The notes under the pieces are model-generated. The model was given only the letters and a program-made list of their open reading frames with translations, was not told where the DNA came from and did not search any database. Source: Chlorobiota bacterium (GTDB lineage Bacteria > Bacteroidota > Bacteroidia > Bacteroidales > F082). Taken from it: a stretch of DNA of 64,000 nt. The translations under genes and the position numbers were made by a program. Below, piece after piece: positions 1 to 8,892 of this stretch; positions within the stretch are counted from its first letter, which is position 1, and every line of letters starts with the position of its first letter. The DNA lies in assembly GCA_013151215.1 (NCBI GenBank), contig JAADIS010000110.1, forward strand, positions 1 through 64,000, given 5' to 3'.

Positions 1-4
1 TTTA

Positions 5-33
5 TTTGGATCTATATTAAAAAACTATCTTTG
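5..33 (+). promoter_or_regulatory. guaA promoter, Bacteroidota type
   Basis: A TTTG at 5-8 and a TATCTTTG box (TAnnTTTG) at 26-33 are separated by 17 bases, fitting the Bacteroidota -33/-7 promoter. The box ends only four bases before the guaA ATG, so transcription would begin at or almost at the start codon, giving a leaderless or nearly leaderless message. Confidence 0.6.
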
Positions 34-37
34 CAGC

Positions 38-1567
38 ATGAATGAAACTATACTGATACTTGATTTCGGTTCCCAATATACACAGCTTATCGCCCGTAGG
101 CTTAGGGAGTTAAATGTATATTGCGAAATTCATCCTTTTAATAAAATACCCAATGATTTGTCGGCGGTAAAAGGGGTAATCCTTTCAGGAAGCCCTTTTT
201 CGGTTCGCGACGAGGGATCACCAGTGCCTGAGCTGTCGGGCATAAGAAAGAAATTGCCGCTGCTAGGTATATGTTATGGCGCCCAGTTTTTGGCCCGGCA
301 CGACGGTGGCGATGTGCAGCCATCCAAAATCAGGGAGTATGGAAGGGCGAACCTTGGCTTCATCGACGGCAATAGCAAATTGATGCATGGCATTTCGCTG
401 AACTGCCAGGTTTGGATGTCCCATGGCGATACTATCCTGAATATTCCGGAAAATTATGAGATTATAAGTTCTACGGAATCGGTAAAAGTAGCGGGATTTA
501 AAATATCCGGCGAGGAAACTTATGGCATCCAGTTTCATCCTGAGGTTTACCACTCAACGGAAGGCAGCATGCTGCTAAAGAATTATGTAGTTGATATTTG
601 TGGCTGTAGGCAGGAATGGACCGCCGATTCATTTGTGGAAACCTCGGTTGATAGCTTGCGCAAAAAACTTCGCAACGATAAAGTTGTGTTAGGGCTTTCG
701 GGTGGGGTCGACTCATCAGTGGCGGCTATTCTCTTGCACAAAGCAATAGGAAAAAACCTTTATTGTATTTTCGTTGATAACGGACTGCTGAGGAAAAACG
801 AATTTGCTGAAGTTCTGCACTCATATAAGGACTTAGGTTTAAACGTAAAGGGAGTTGATGCTTCCGACCGCTTTTTGGATGCCCTGAAAGGTGTTGGGGA
901 GCCTGAGAAAAAACGTAAAGTCATCGGCAATACCTTTATCGATGTTTTTGATCACGAAGCTCATCTCATAGAAGACGTAAAATGGCTTGCCCAGGGAACT
1001 ATTTATCCAGATGTTATTGAATCAGTATCGGTTAAAGGGCCTTCGGCGACAATAAAATCGCATCATAACGTAGGAGGCTTGCCCGATTTCATGAAACTGA
1101 AAATCGTTGAACCTTTGAATGCCCTCTTCAAAGACGAGGTCAGGCGAATTGGCCGCTCAATGAATATGCCCGGTTTTATCCTCAACAGGCATCCTTTCCC
1201 CGGACCCGGGCTCGGTATAAGGATACTAGGTGAGGTAACACCCGAAAAAGTAAGGGTCTTGCAGGAAGTTGACCATATATTTATTCAGGGATTGCGCGAT
1301 GACAATCTTTATGATAAAGTTTGGCAATCACTGGCTGTATTGCTGCCCGTGAGCTCGGTGGGCGTTATGGGCGACGAACGGACTTATGAGAATGTAGTAG
1401 CCCTCAGGGCTGTGGGCTCAACCGATGGGATGACAGCCGATTGGTCGCATTTGCCTTATGAGTTCCTGTCAAAGATTTCCAATAAGATCATCAATCAGGT
1501 TAAGGGTGTCAACAGGGTTGTTTACGATATTTCCTCAAAGCCTCCGTCCACTATCGAATGGGAATAA
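38..1567 (+). CDS. guaA: GMP synthase (glutamine-hydrolysing)
   Basis: Converts XMP to GMP using ATP and glutamine, the last step of de novo guanine nucleotide synthesis in the cytoplasm. At 509 residues it has the usual length and order. An N-terminal class I glutamine amidotransferase domain (about 1-195) carries the nucleophile Cys79 in GICYGAQ and the His167/Glu169 pair in FHPEV. The ATP pyrophosphatase domain has its P-loop SGGVDSS at 221-227. The C-terminal dimerisation domain has the [10 protein letters not shown] motif and the typical KPPSTIEWE end. All catalytic residues are present. The ATG sits immediately behind a TAnnTTTG box. It stands alone on its strand, 111 bases before the LysM gene, which has its own promoter. 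Confidence 0.98.
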   Translation: MNETILILDFGSQYTQLIARRLRELNVYCEIHPFNKIPNDLSAVKGVILSGSPFSVRDEGSPVPELSGIRKKLPLLGICYGAQFLARHDGGDVQPSKIREYGRANLGFIDGNSKLMHGISLNCQVWMSHGDTILNIPENYEIISSTESVKVAGFKISGEETYGIQFHPEVYHSTEGSMLLKNYVVDICGCRQEWTADSFVETSVDSLRKKLRNDKVVLGLSGGVDSSVAAILLHKAIGKNLYCIFVDNGLLRKNEFAEVLHSYKDLGLNVKGVDASDRFLDALKGVGEPEKKRKVIGNTFIDVFDHEAHLIEDVKWLAQGTIYPDVIESVSVKGPSATIKSHHNVGGLPDFMKLKIVEPLNALFKDEVRRIGRSMNMPGFILNRHPFPGPGLGIRILGEVTPEKVRVLQEVDHIFIQGLRDDNLYDKVWQSLAVLLPVSSVGVMGDERTYENVVALRAVGSTDGMTADWSHLPYEFLSKISNKIINQVKGVNRVVYDISSKPPSTIEWE

Positions 1568-1624
1568 AAATAGCCTGAACTATGTATAAAATAATCGAAC
1601 AACAACAATAGTCAGGGCATTTCG

Positions 1625-1651
1625 TTGATTAGTCGAAATATATTATATTTG
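1625..1651 (+). promoter_or_regulatory. Promoter of LysM/binding-fold gene
   Basis: A TTG at 1625-1627 and TATATTTG (TAnnTTTG) at 1644-1651, 16 bases apart, lie just upstream of the GTG start at 1679. Confidence 0.5.
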
Positions 1652-1678
1652 GAAAAAATTGCCAAAAAGTAATTTGTC

Positions 1679-4261
1679 GTGAAGAAAACTCTGTTAAGTT
1701 TTTATTTGTTGCTAATAGTCAGTATTTTAGTTGCACAGTCCGTAAGGATAGTGCCAACCAAAAGGGTTGAGCAGCGCAACGGGAAGCAATATTTCATCCA
1801 TATAGTCGAAAAAGGCCAGACGGTTTATTCGATAGCAAAAGCTTATAATGTTGGCATCGATGAGATTTATTATGAGAACCCGTCGTCCAAAATGGGAATC
1901 AACATAAACCAGGAACTTCTTGTTCCCACCACCAATAAGGAAACTGAGATACGTCAGGAGATAAAAGATGCTGATTTCGATTTCTTTTATCATGTATGTG
2001 CCGAAAATGAGACATTTGCCGATGTGGCCGGTATTTATCTGATTTCGGCCGATAAGATCAGGAATGCAAACCCCATGGCAAGGCCGCCTTTCCGCGAGGG
2101 ACAATATCTAAAAATCCCTGTCGAGATCCCAGAGAGCGTTATTAAGGCGGAATTCCCCCCCGAAGCCGTTGCGACAAGAAATAAGGCGCAAAAAGATTTT
2201 ACGAGAAAAGTTACCAATACTGTTAGCTTCAATCCAACACTAGCCGTTATCCCCGACTATCGGCATGTGGTAATTGCTGGGGAAACAACCCAGGGCATTG
2301 CCGATAAATATCAGGTTGACATAAAAAAACTCAAGGCTGTTAACCCCGGCCTGGGCGATAGGGTGGAAAGAGGCGAGAGGTTGCGCATACCCGCAGATGG
2401 TGTTATCGGCGGGAAACCTAGCTCAGCAACAATCCTATCTGGCATTGCGGCGACTCCAAAAAAACGAAATCCGGAAGTTGAGGAGCCCATAGGCGAACCG
2501 GCTAAGTCCGCGGCAAGCAAGCAAGTGCCGGACGGCGGCCAATATGTTGTCCATACGGTCAAGAAAAAGGAGAACCTGTACCGGATCAGCAGGAACTATG
2601 GGGTGAGCATACAGGATTTATATGATGCAAACCCCGGATTGACCGAAAGACTTAGAATAGGCCAGCAAATAAAGGTGCCAAAAAAAAAAATAATAAATAA
2701 TTTTATTATCCACGATGTGGGCTCAAAGACCAAAGTCCGCAAGATTGCCAAACTTTACGGAATACCCGAATCTGCCATAAAAAAAATAAACAGGGGCATT
2801 GGCAAATATGCCTATCGCGGACAGGAGGTCAAGATACCGGTGGGCAGAAATGCAATTGTTGTTTCAAAAAGCAACCCCATAAGTGAAGCAGGCAAAAAGT
2901 ATGAAGAGGGTAAGAAGGAAGTTGGGCCCGGGCTTGGGAATAGCTGTCCCAAGCATGCTTATGATGCCAAAAGAGTTATTAGGATCGCATTGATGGTTCC
3001 TTTATATCTCGAACAAATGACAGACAGTGTCGCTGTTGATAAAGTATTGAGGGGTAACGCCTCTGCGTTTAAATCGTTCAAGTTCGTTAATTTCGTTGAG
3101 GGGGCACAGCTTGCCGTCGATTCATTGCGCAGTCAGGGCTTGAATATCGAGCTTAAGGTTTACGATGTTGACAAGAACCTGAAAAAAACAACTAAGGTTC
3201 TTCAGGATCCCCGGCTAAAGGACATGGATCTTATAATAGGGCCGTTTTACAGCCAAAGTTTTAACCTGGTTGCCCTGTTTGCCGGTAATTTCGGGATTCC
3301 TATCGTAAATCCTTTAACGTATAGAAAGAGTGTCTTGCAGGATTATAAGACCGTAATTAAAGTTAAACCCGATGAGGAAACACAGCTTGGTTTAATATCC
3401 AGCCTGATTTCGCAGAGATATCAAAAATCCAAGTTGTTTTTGATCACGCAGAATTCATATCGCGATGCGGAAAAAATTATAGGGCTGGAAAATACCTTGG
3501 GACAAATACCTCTTCCTGATATCGCATACAGCAATTCGGAGCTCTATAATTATTCGGTGCTTGTGGCCATGAGGGATGAGGAATGGGTTGAGGGCAACTG
3601 GATGCCTGATGTTGTTATTGAGGGTAAACAATTGCAGCCAAGTTATTTAAAAGAAAACATCGACGATAGTACTTCGTTCGGAAACTCACTTGTCAAAATA
3701 AATTATATGTCTGAAGGTTTTGATAAGTTTATGAATAACGCATCGGCATTGCGGCCAAACACTGTTGTTTTATACGGTCGCGACAAAGCCTTTGTGATGG
3801 ATGTCATGAACCGCTTGAACGAGTTTCGCGATTCATTGAACATCAATGTTATAGGTCTGCCATTATGGGAGAAATTCGAGAATATCGATTTGGTGCAGAC
3901 AAATAACCTTAACACTATTGTTCCTGAATCGGAATATATTGATTACGAAAGCGAGGCCGTGCAGGATTTTATACATGCGTTCAGGCAAAGCTATTCCACC
4001 GACCCCGGGGAATATGGTTTTGCGGCTTACGATATTACCTGGTTCTTCGTTAATGCCATTCGTTATTTCGGCGATGGCTTTGTCGATTGCCTTCCTTATT
4101 TCCGGGAGCCGGGCTTGTCGGGGAACATGAATTTCGGCAAAGCCTTTATCGGCAATTCAAGTTTTGTGAACCTTAACTGGAATTTAATCATGTATCATAA
4201 TCTAAGAAAAAACCTTATCTATCTTGAGAAACCTTCTTTTTCCGATGAAAACCTGCAATAA
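1679..4261 (+). CDS. LysM-repeat protein with periplasmic binding-protein fold
   Basis: Envelope protein of 860 residues. It starts with GTG and a signal peptide (hydrophobic run about 4-19, ending in AQS). Five LysM modules, which bind peptidoglycan glycan chains, can be read at about 38-84, 105-150, 197-238, 289-335 and 342-388. Each begins with an H-V/I segment, has an S/K-I-A core and ends in a V/I-P. Residues about 430-850 resemble a type 1 periplasmic binding protein (branched-chain amino acid receptor fold), including a typical DLIIGPFYS segment. Architectures of LysM plus receptor fold occur in Bacteroidota, but their ligand is unknown to me. The 3' end overlaps the next gene by 17 bases or more, so the two are probably translated together. 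A cell-wall-anchored sensor or scaffold is an inference only. Confidence 0.85.
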   Translation: MKKTLLSFYLLLIVSILVAQSVRIVPTKRVEQRNGKQYFIHIVEKGQTVYSIAKAYNVGIDEIYYENPSSKMGININQELLVPTTNKETEIRQEIKDADFDFFYHVCAENETFADVAGIYLISADKIRNANPMARPPFREGQYLKIPVEIPESVIKAEFPPEAVATRNKAQKDFTRKVTNTVSFNPTLAVIPDYRHVVIAGETTQGIADKYQVDIKKLKAVNPGLGDRVERGERLRIPADGVIGGKPSSATILSGIAATPKKRNPEVEEPIGEPAKSAASKQVPDGGQYVVHTVKKKENLYRISRNYGVSIQDLYDANPGLTERLRIGQQIKVPKKKIINNFIIHDVGSKTKVRKIAKLYGIPESAIKKINRGIGKYAYRGQEVKIPVGRNAIVVSKSNPISEAGKKYEEGKKEVGPGLGNSCPKHAYDAKRVIRIALMVPLYLEQMTDSVAVDKVLRGNASAFKSFKFVNFVEGAQLAVDSLRSQGLNIELKVYDVDKNLKKTTKVLQDPRLKDMDLIIGPFYSQSFNLVALFAGNFGIPIVNPLTYRKSVLQDYKTVIKVKPDEETQLGLISSLISQRYQKSKLFLITQNSYRDAEKIIGLENTLGQIPLPDIAYSNSELYNYSVLVAMRDEEWVEGNWMPDVVIEGKQLQPSYLKENIDDSTSFGNSLVKINYMSEGFDKFMNNASALRPNTVVLYGRDKAFVMDVMNRLNEFRDSLNINVIGLPLWEKFENIDLVQTNNLNTIVPESEYIDYESEAVQDFIHAFRQSYSTDPGEYGFAAYDITWFFVNAIRYFGDGFVDCLPYFREPGLSGNMNFGKAFIGNSSFVNLNWNLIMYHNLRKNLIYLEKPSFSDENLQ

Positions 4262-4907
4262 CTATTCAAGCATACTGATGTTCGGTATCTTATTGACCGT
4301 GTTTTTGGTGTCGTGTTCCAACAACACCAAAAAAGCTTATTGGAAATCGGGCAAGTTGCAATCGGAAGTCCATTATAAGAACGGCATTATGGACGGTGAT
4401 GCGATATGGTATTTCGAGAATGGAAATATACAGCAAAAACTAACTTATCAGGACGGAAAGATAAACGGCGAGGTAAAGCGGTTCTACGACAATGGGAACC
4501 TGGAATCGGTCTCGCATTATAAAATGGGCCTGCTGGATGGCGCTGCTCTTACTTTCGATACCGAGGGGAACAAAATAGGCGAGGAAAACTTTATTAACGA
4601 CACCTTGGACGGGACCGTAAGCAAATATTATTCCGACGGCGAGCCTCAAATGACGGGTTCGTACTACAAAGGCCTTTTCCAGGGGCGCTGGGTGTATTAC
4701 GATGTTTATGGGAATATTGTGGGCTCCGCAAATTATGATAAGGGGAATGGTGTTTTAAAAGGGTGGTGGCCCAACGGCAAGCTGAAAAGGGAAATTAATT
4801 ATAAAAACAACCTGAAGCACGGCCCGGAGAAGCATTTTGATGCCGAGGGGAAACTTGAAAAGCTGCTGATTTATAACGACGGGGTACTGGTTCAAGCCGG
4901 AAATTAG
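4245..4907 (+). CDS. MORN/YwqK-type repeat lipoprotein
   Basis: About 220 residues. The ATG at 4245 is preferred over 4224 because it places a clean lipoprotein signal peptide (hydrophobic stretch ending in FLVSC) at the N-terminus. The rest is about eight copies of a roughly 22-residue aromatic-glycine repeat of the form Y-x-N-G-x-x-x-G-x-x-x-Y-y, the MORN_2 or YwqK repeat. Such proteins are often labelled antitoxin components by database name, but this one is predicted to be an exported lipoprotein and no toxin gene is adjacent, so I do not use that name. It overlaps the end of the LysM gene and probably shares its transcript. An intrinsic terminator covers its stop codon. Confidence 0.8.
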   Translation: MKTCNNYSSILMFGILLTVFLVSCSNNTKKAYWKSGKLQSEVHYKNGIMDGDAIWYFENGNIQQKLTYQDGKINGEVKRFYDNGNLESVSHYKMGLLDGAALTFDTEGNKIGEENFINDTLDGTVSKYYSDGEPQMTGSYYKGLFQGRWVYYDVYGNIVGSANYDKGNGVLKGWWPNGKLKREINYKNNLKHGPEKHFDAEGKLEKLLIYNDGVLVQAGN

Positions 4908-4929
4908 AATTAATTTCCCGGCATTTTTT
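4896..4929 (+). terminator. Intrinsic terminator over MORN gene stop codon
   Basis: GCCGGAAATTA at 4896-4906 pairs with TAATTT..CCGGC at 4911-4922, an 11-base-pair stem with one bulged C and a four-base loop, followed by six T. The TAG stop codon at 4905-4907 lies within the hairpin. Confidence 0.8.
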
Positions 4930-4981
4930 GTTAGATGCCCTGTCATTATCGACTTATTATTTAGACGTATTATAAAATATG

Positions 4982-4989
4982 TATTTTTG
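4982..4989 (+). promoter_or_regulatory. gdhA promoter -7 box
   Basis: TATTTTTG matches TAnnTTTG. It predicts an untranslated leader of about 120 bases before gdhA, long for this window. The leader is AT-rich with repeated TTAATAATTTAACAG-like sequence, so post-transcriptional control is possible but unproven. Confidence 0.45.
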
Positions 4990-5114
4990 CCCCCGAAAAC
5001 GTTTTAGTAATTGAATTAAGAATATTTTTGCGCTATTAAACTTTCAAACTGTTAATAATTTAACAGTGATATTAATTAACAAAAAACTATTGTTTAACAG
5101 ATAAATAAAATATC

Positions 5115-6452
5115 ATGGATTTAAACAACATAATGAACGACTTGGTCAAGAAGCATCCCGGCGAGCTTGAATATCATCAGGCGGTGCGCGAAGTGCTTGA
5201 GTCAATTGAGGAGATAGTAAACGAGAACCCCCAGTTTGAATCTGCCGGAATTATCGAGAGGCTTATCGAGCCCGACCGCGTGCTTTCCTTTAAGGTGCCA
5301 TGGATGGACGATGAAGGAAAAGTTCATGTGAATCTCGGATACAGGGTACAGTTCAATATGGCAATAGGGCCTTATAAGGGCGGTTTGCGTTTTCACCCGA
5401 GCGTGAATCTTTCAATATTGAAATTCCTGGGTTTTGAACAAATTTTCAAGAATGCGCTCACAACACTTCCCATGGGCGGCGGCAAAGGCGGCTCCGATTT
5501 CAACCCCAAGGGGAAATCCGACAATGAGATAATGCGTTTCTGTCAGGCATTCATGCTTGAGCTATGGAAAATCATAGGCCCTGAAACCGATGTGCCGGCC
5601 GGCGACATAGGCGTTGGCGGAAAAGAGATAGGCTTCCTTTTCGGGATGTACAAAAAGCTGCAACGTGAGCATACAGGTGTCTTGACCGGTAAAGGATTGG
5701 GTTGGGGCGGAAGCCTTATCCGCCCTGAGGCCACCGGTTTTGGAACGGTATATTTTGCAAAGGAAATGCTTGCCACCAAAGGCGAAACCCTCGAAGGCAA
5801 AAATGTTGCCCTTTCCGGGTTCGGCAATGTTGCCTGGGGTGCTGCGCTAAAGGTTACCGAATTGGGCGGTAAAGTTGTAACCCTTTCAGGCCCCGACGGA
5901 TATATTTACGACCCTAAAGGAATTAGCGGAGAGAAAATAGAGTATATGCTGGAACTTCGTGCCACTAATATGGATGTCGTGGCTCCTTATGCCGAAGAGT
6001 TCCCGGAAGCTGAGTTTTTTGAAGGAAAACGCCCTTGGGAAGTGAAGGTAGATGTTGCCCTCCCGTGTGCTACCCAAAACGAAATTGATGAGAATGATGC
6101 AATAACACTTGTCGAGAACGGATGTATATGCGTGGCAGAAGGAGCCAATATGCCCTCTACCCCCGAAGCAATGCACGTTTTCTTGAAAAGTGGCATCTTG
6201 TTCGGGCCTGCTAAAGCGGTCAATGCGGGCGGTGTTGCCACCTCCGGCCTGGAAATGACTCAAAACTCGATGAAAATAGCCTGGACCAGGGAAGAAGTCG
6301 ATGCCAAGCTTCACCAAATCATGAAAGATATTCATCAGGCTTGTGTTAAGTATGGTACTCGTGAAGACGGATATGTTGACTATGTGAAAGGTGCAAACAT
6401 AGCCGGGTTTATGAAGGTTGCCAATGCAATGCTCGACAATGGCGTTATATAA
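5115..6452 (+). CDS. gdhA: NADP-type glutamate dehydrogenase
   Basis: Reductively aminates 2-oxoglutarate to glutamate with ammonium, a hexameric cytoplasmic enzyme of nitrogen assimilation. The 445-residue length is standard for the hexameric bacterial NADP enzyme. Visible motifs are the substrate-binding GPYKGGLRFHPSVN, the active-site MGGGKGGSDFNPKGK with its catalytic lysine, a Rossmann GFGNVAWG segment and VAEGANMP near the C-terminus. It is monocistronic: it has its own promoter about 130 bases upstream and a strong bidirectional terminator directly behind the stop codon. NADP specificity is inferred from family resemblance, not from a residue test. Confidence 0.96.
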   Translation: MDLNNIMNDLVKKHPGELEYHQAVREVLESIEEIVNENPQFESAGIIERLIEPDRVLSFKVPWMDDEGKVHVNLGYRVQFNMAIGPYKGGLRFHPSVNLSILKFLGFEQIFKNALTTLPMGGGKGGSDFNPKGKSDNEIMRFCQAFMLELWKIIGPETDVPAGDIGVGGKEIGFLFGMYKKLQREHTGVLTGKGLGWGGSLIRPEATGFGTVYFAKEMLATKGETLEGKNVALSGFGNVAWGAALKVTELGGKVVTLSGPDGYIYDPKGISGEKIEYMLELRATNMDVVAPYAEEFPEAEFFEGKRPWEVKVDVALPCATQNEIDENDAITLVENGCICVAEGANMPSTPEAMHVFLKSGILFGPAKAVNAGGVATSGLEMTQNSMKIAWTREEVDAKLHQIMKDIHQACVKYGTREDGYVDYVKGANIAGFMKVANAMLDNGVI

Positions 6453-6467
6453 TATTTGGATATTGTT

Positions 6468-6512
6468 AAAAAAAAGAGGCTGTCCCACAACTGGTGGCGG
6501 CCTCTTTTTTTT
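6468..6512. terminator. Bidirectional terminator between gdhA and minus-strand gene
   Basis: Thirteen paired bases: an A-run plus GAGGC at 6468-6480 against GCCTC plus a T-run at 6500-6512, with an inner CCAC/GGTG stem in the loop. The A-run on one side and T-run on the other let it work on both strands. It touches the stop codon of the convergent gene. Confidence 0.85.
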
Positions 6513-7620
6513 ATCTTCTCCTTGCTTTCGGCCTGCTCTTTTTGGCCGGTGACGGTTTAGTCCTGTAAGTGTTTGTGGGTCGTGCCGCCGGCTTATGCGT
6601 TCCGCCGGGCTTCGACGCCGGTTTTGTTGTGGCCGGTCTTTGTGAAGGCCTTTGGGCAGGCTTCGTGGCTGCCGGCTTTTGAGTTGGCTTATGGGCAGGC
6701 TTTGTCAAAGCCGGCTTTTGCGATGGCTTTGTGGTATTAGGTTTGTTTGCAGGTTTGTTGCCTGCTTTTTTATTGGTGGTGGCCGGCTTTGCTTTGCGGT
6801 CGCCGGAAGGCTTCCAGTCCTTGTTTACAGGGCGGCTGTCGTTATTGCCCGGCCTAGCGGCAGGCTTGGCCTTTTTGTTTCTGTCCCTCTGCAATTCATT
6901 GCTGTTTTTTAGTCCCTTATTCCTTTTTTGAAACGAATTGCCCGGATTGGCCCTCGCATAATCATTTCGTTTTACCTGCTTTTGCAGATTAACCGCATTA
7001 TTGCTATAGCGCACACTTGTACGGTGATAGGAGTTGTTTACGTTAATGCTCAGATGGACGTTGGAGCGGTAGTAAGGAGTTGGGTGAGGTCGCCAGGGAT
7101 GATAATATGGAGGATAGTATCCCCAATAATACGGCGAGTGCCAAGGGTGATACAAAGGGCCCCAGAAAAACATGAAGATTACGGGAGGACTAACATATAC
7201 CGGTTGGACGATATAGTTTGGGCCATACATATAAACGTCCCCTACAACCTGAACCCGGGTTTCGCCTTTTTCGTCTTTTTCCACTTCTACCGTTGCGACG
7301 TCCTGAAACTGGTCGTTTCCGATAACGGCTTGTATGGCAATTAAATGTGTGTTTTTTTCGGAGGTTTCGACTACTCTGAGATAATCAACCTTGCCGTCGC
7401 CGTTAAGGTCAAGGTTGGAGATCTGCAATTCGGGATCGTTAAGTTTTTTCTCGAAATCCTCAAGATCCTTGGCTTCCCCAAAGACTGAGGCAATGGCTTC
7501 CAGATCGAGGTTCTCGCTGATATCCACGGATTTTGCTTCTACTGTGGTTACATCTTGTGCGGCGATATTGAAGCATGGTATAATTGTGCCCGCGATAATT
7601 AGAAATAGTAGTTTTCTCAT
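6511..7620 (-). CDS. Secreted Pro/Lys-rich repeat protein, unknown function
   Basis: About 369 residues from the ATG at 7620, chosen because it starts directly with a signal peptide (MRKLLFLIIAG to AAQ); an in-frame ATG 36 bases upstream would bury it. Residues about 25-140 form an acidic domain containing an EF-hand-like loop DLNGDGKVDY. Next come a Trp/Tyr/Pro/His-rich stretch (WGPLYHPWH and PYYWGYYPP segments) and a region rich in Asn, Arg and Lys. The last third is low complexity, built on KPA/KPTQKP/KPSQKP units. I do not recognise a characterised family; similar secreted proteins occur in Bacteroidota. The basic tail could bind anionic wall or membrane polymers (inference). It lies last in a minus-strand run behind the DUF438 gene. 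Confidence 0.75.
   Translation of the reverse strand: MRKLLFLIIAGTIIPCFNIAAQDVTTVEAKSVDISENLDLEAIASVFGEAKDLEDFEKKLNDPELQISNLDLNGDGKVDYLRVVETSEKNTHLIAIQAVIGNDQFQDVATVEVEKDEKGETRVQVVGDVYMYGPNYIVQPVYVSPPVIFMFFWGPLYHPWHSPYYWGYYPPYYHPWRPHPTPYYRSNVHLSINVNNSYHRTSVRYSNNAVNLQKQVKRNDYARANPGNSFQKRNKGLKNSNELQRDRNKKAKPAARPGNNDSRPVNKDWKPSGDRKAKPATTNKKAGNKPANKPNTTKPSQKPALTKPAHKPTQKPAATKPAQRPSQRPATTKPASKPGGTHKPAARPTNTYRTKPSPAKKSRPKARRR
6560..6770 (-). repeat. Lys-Pro-rich coding repeat
   Basis: This stretch encodes imperfect units such as KPTQKP, KPAQRP, KPSQKP and ATTKPA in the C-terminal tail of the secreted protein. The DNA repeats a gccggc/ggctttg theme on the plus strand. Confidence 0.7.
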
Positions 7621-7665
7621 GATTAAATATTTATTGATTACAATAACGGCATTCAAATATCGTGC

Positions 7666-8859
7666 CTACCAGTCGAGCAATCGCCTGTCGCCTTCTATTT
7701 TCTGTATTTCGCTTATCTCTTGTGATACCTCAAGGGTGCCCTTGAAATTATTTTCGCCGTCGCGCACGGCAAAGTATTTTATTAGCACATATTTTGGCCC
7801 CAGGTGTATCCAGAAACTAGCCTCATCTTTCTCGTTTTTCCTGAACGACTCCACTATATTGTTCACAATGCCCACGCTTTCAGGCGGATGACAGTTTTGA
7901 AGCTTGCGCCCTATTATTGAAGGTGTTCTGGGAAAAATACGATGCGGCGGGTCCGAATAAAAGACTACTTTGTCGTTTTCATCAACATAAGTTATGTCAA
8001 CAGGTAAATATTTGAATATTAATTCTATTTGCTCAGGAGTGATATTTCCTGTTTTTAGCTTAATATCGTTAAGCGTTACAGAAGAATCGTCTTTGTGCTT
8101 TTCAGGGCTTTTGTGTTCCGGCCTCACAAATGCAAGCCCGGGCCCGATGGTCTGTTTTAACATCTCATCGAAGGATTCGTCGCCCATGTTCTCAAGCATT
8201 AAGGGGAAAAGTATCTTCTCCTCCCGAAAGATGATAGTATGAACGTTAAAAAATACGCGGCTGCTTGTTTTGTTGAAATGCTGAAGGTCAAAAGTGGCTG
8301 CTTCGAGGCAATCGATAGTAGCCTTGAGGTTTTTTCTGATGTCGTCGTGAAACGACCACATTAACTTAAGGCACTGATGGTTTTCCCATTTTCTCTCCAA
8401 AACCGGGAAAAGTATGTTTTCCTTAACTCTATAGTGGAGGTCTATTTTTTGGAGCTGCTTGAATATTAGTGATATACTACTTATTAAATTAGCGTCTTTC
8501 TCCTTGTTGATTTGTTTTATGAGCGGCTTGCAACTTTCCAACAAACTGATAATGCGCCTGTTATCTTCCTCGAGGAAATAGATGAAAGTATCTGTCTTGG
8601 CCTTGATGGCAGGATATGAGGAAAGTGTTTTATAAAGTATGTTGAAGAGTTTGTTCGAGGCTGTCTTTAAATCCTCGATGTCAACGTTTTGGTCGAACAT
8701 CATGTCGAAGGCCGATAGCACATCGGCCGGGATATAATTCTCGGTGATTAGCTTATATTCCTTGACGAGGTCGGAGCCTTTTTTTCCTTCGATAAGGCCT
8801 GACATGAACTTGCTCAAGTCCTTGGCCCTTGCAACACTTTTGTTAGTAAATTCCGACAT
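7666..8859 (-). CDS. DUF438/hemerythrin/PAS domain protein
   Basis: A 397-residue cytoplasmic protein. Residues about 20-95 match the DUF438 type (KDLSKFMSGLIEGKKGSDLV, then a long helical part). Residues about 110-245 form a hemerythrin-like four-helix bundle with spaced His/Glu positions (LHYRVKENILFPVLE, WSFHDDIRK, FREEKILFPLMLENM), expected to bind a di-iron centre and O2 or NO. Residues about 270-397 are a PAS domain with the AVRDGENNFKGTLEVSQE ending common in this family. No output domain follows, so it is probably a redox or oxygen sensor acting through a partner. It lies 33 bases behind rlmD and 45 bases ahead of the secreted protein gene. Confidence 0.85.
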   Translation of the reverse strand: MSEFTNKSVARAKDLSKFMSGLIEGKKGSDLVKEYKLITENYIPADVLSAFDMMFDQNVDIEDLKTASNKLFNILYKTLSSYPAIKAKTDTFIYFLEEDNRRIISLLESCKPLIKQINKEKDANLISSISLIFKQLQKIDLHYRVKENILFPVLERKWENHQCLKLMWSFHDDIRKNLKATIDCLEAATFDLQHFNKTSSRVFFNVHTIIFREEKILFPLMLENMGDESFDEMLKQTIGPGLAFVRPEHKSPEKHKDDSSVTLNDIKLKTGNITPEQIELIFKYLPVDITYVDENDKVVFYSDPPHRIFPRTPSIIGRKLQNCHPPESVGIVNNIVESFRKNEKDEASFWIHLGPKYVLIKYFAVRDGENNFKGTLEVSQEISEIQKIEGDRRLLDW

Positions 8860-8892
8860 TTGTATTCGTGGGGTTAATGTGTGAAAACCAGA

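Noticed and set aside
4245..4907. MORN/YwqK protein as antitoxin
   Set aside because: It is an exported lipoprotein by signal peptide and no toxin gene is adjacent.
5886..6488. 200-codon open frame on the minus strand
   Set aside because: Lies antisense across gdhA, has no family motif, and its frame follows from gdhA codon bias.
7391..7891. 166-codon plus-strand open frame
   Set aside because: Spans parts of two clear minus-strand genes in the antisense direction and reads as low-complexity Ser/Arg sequence.
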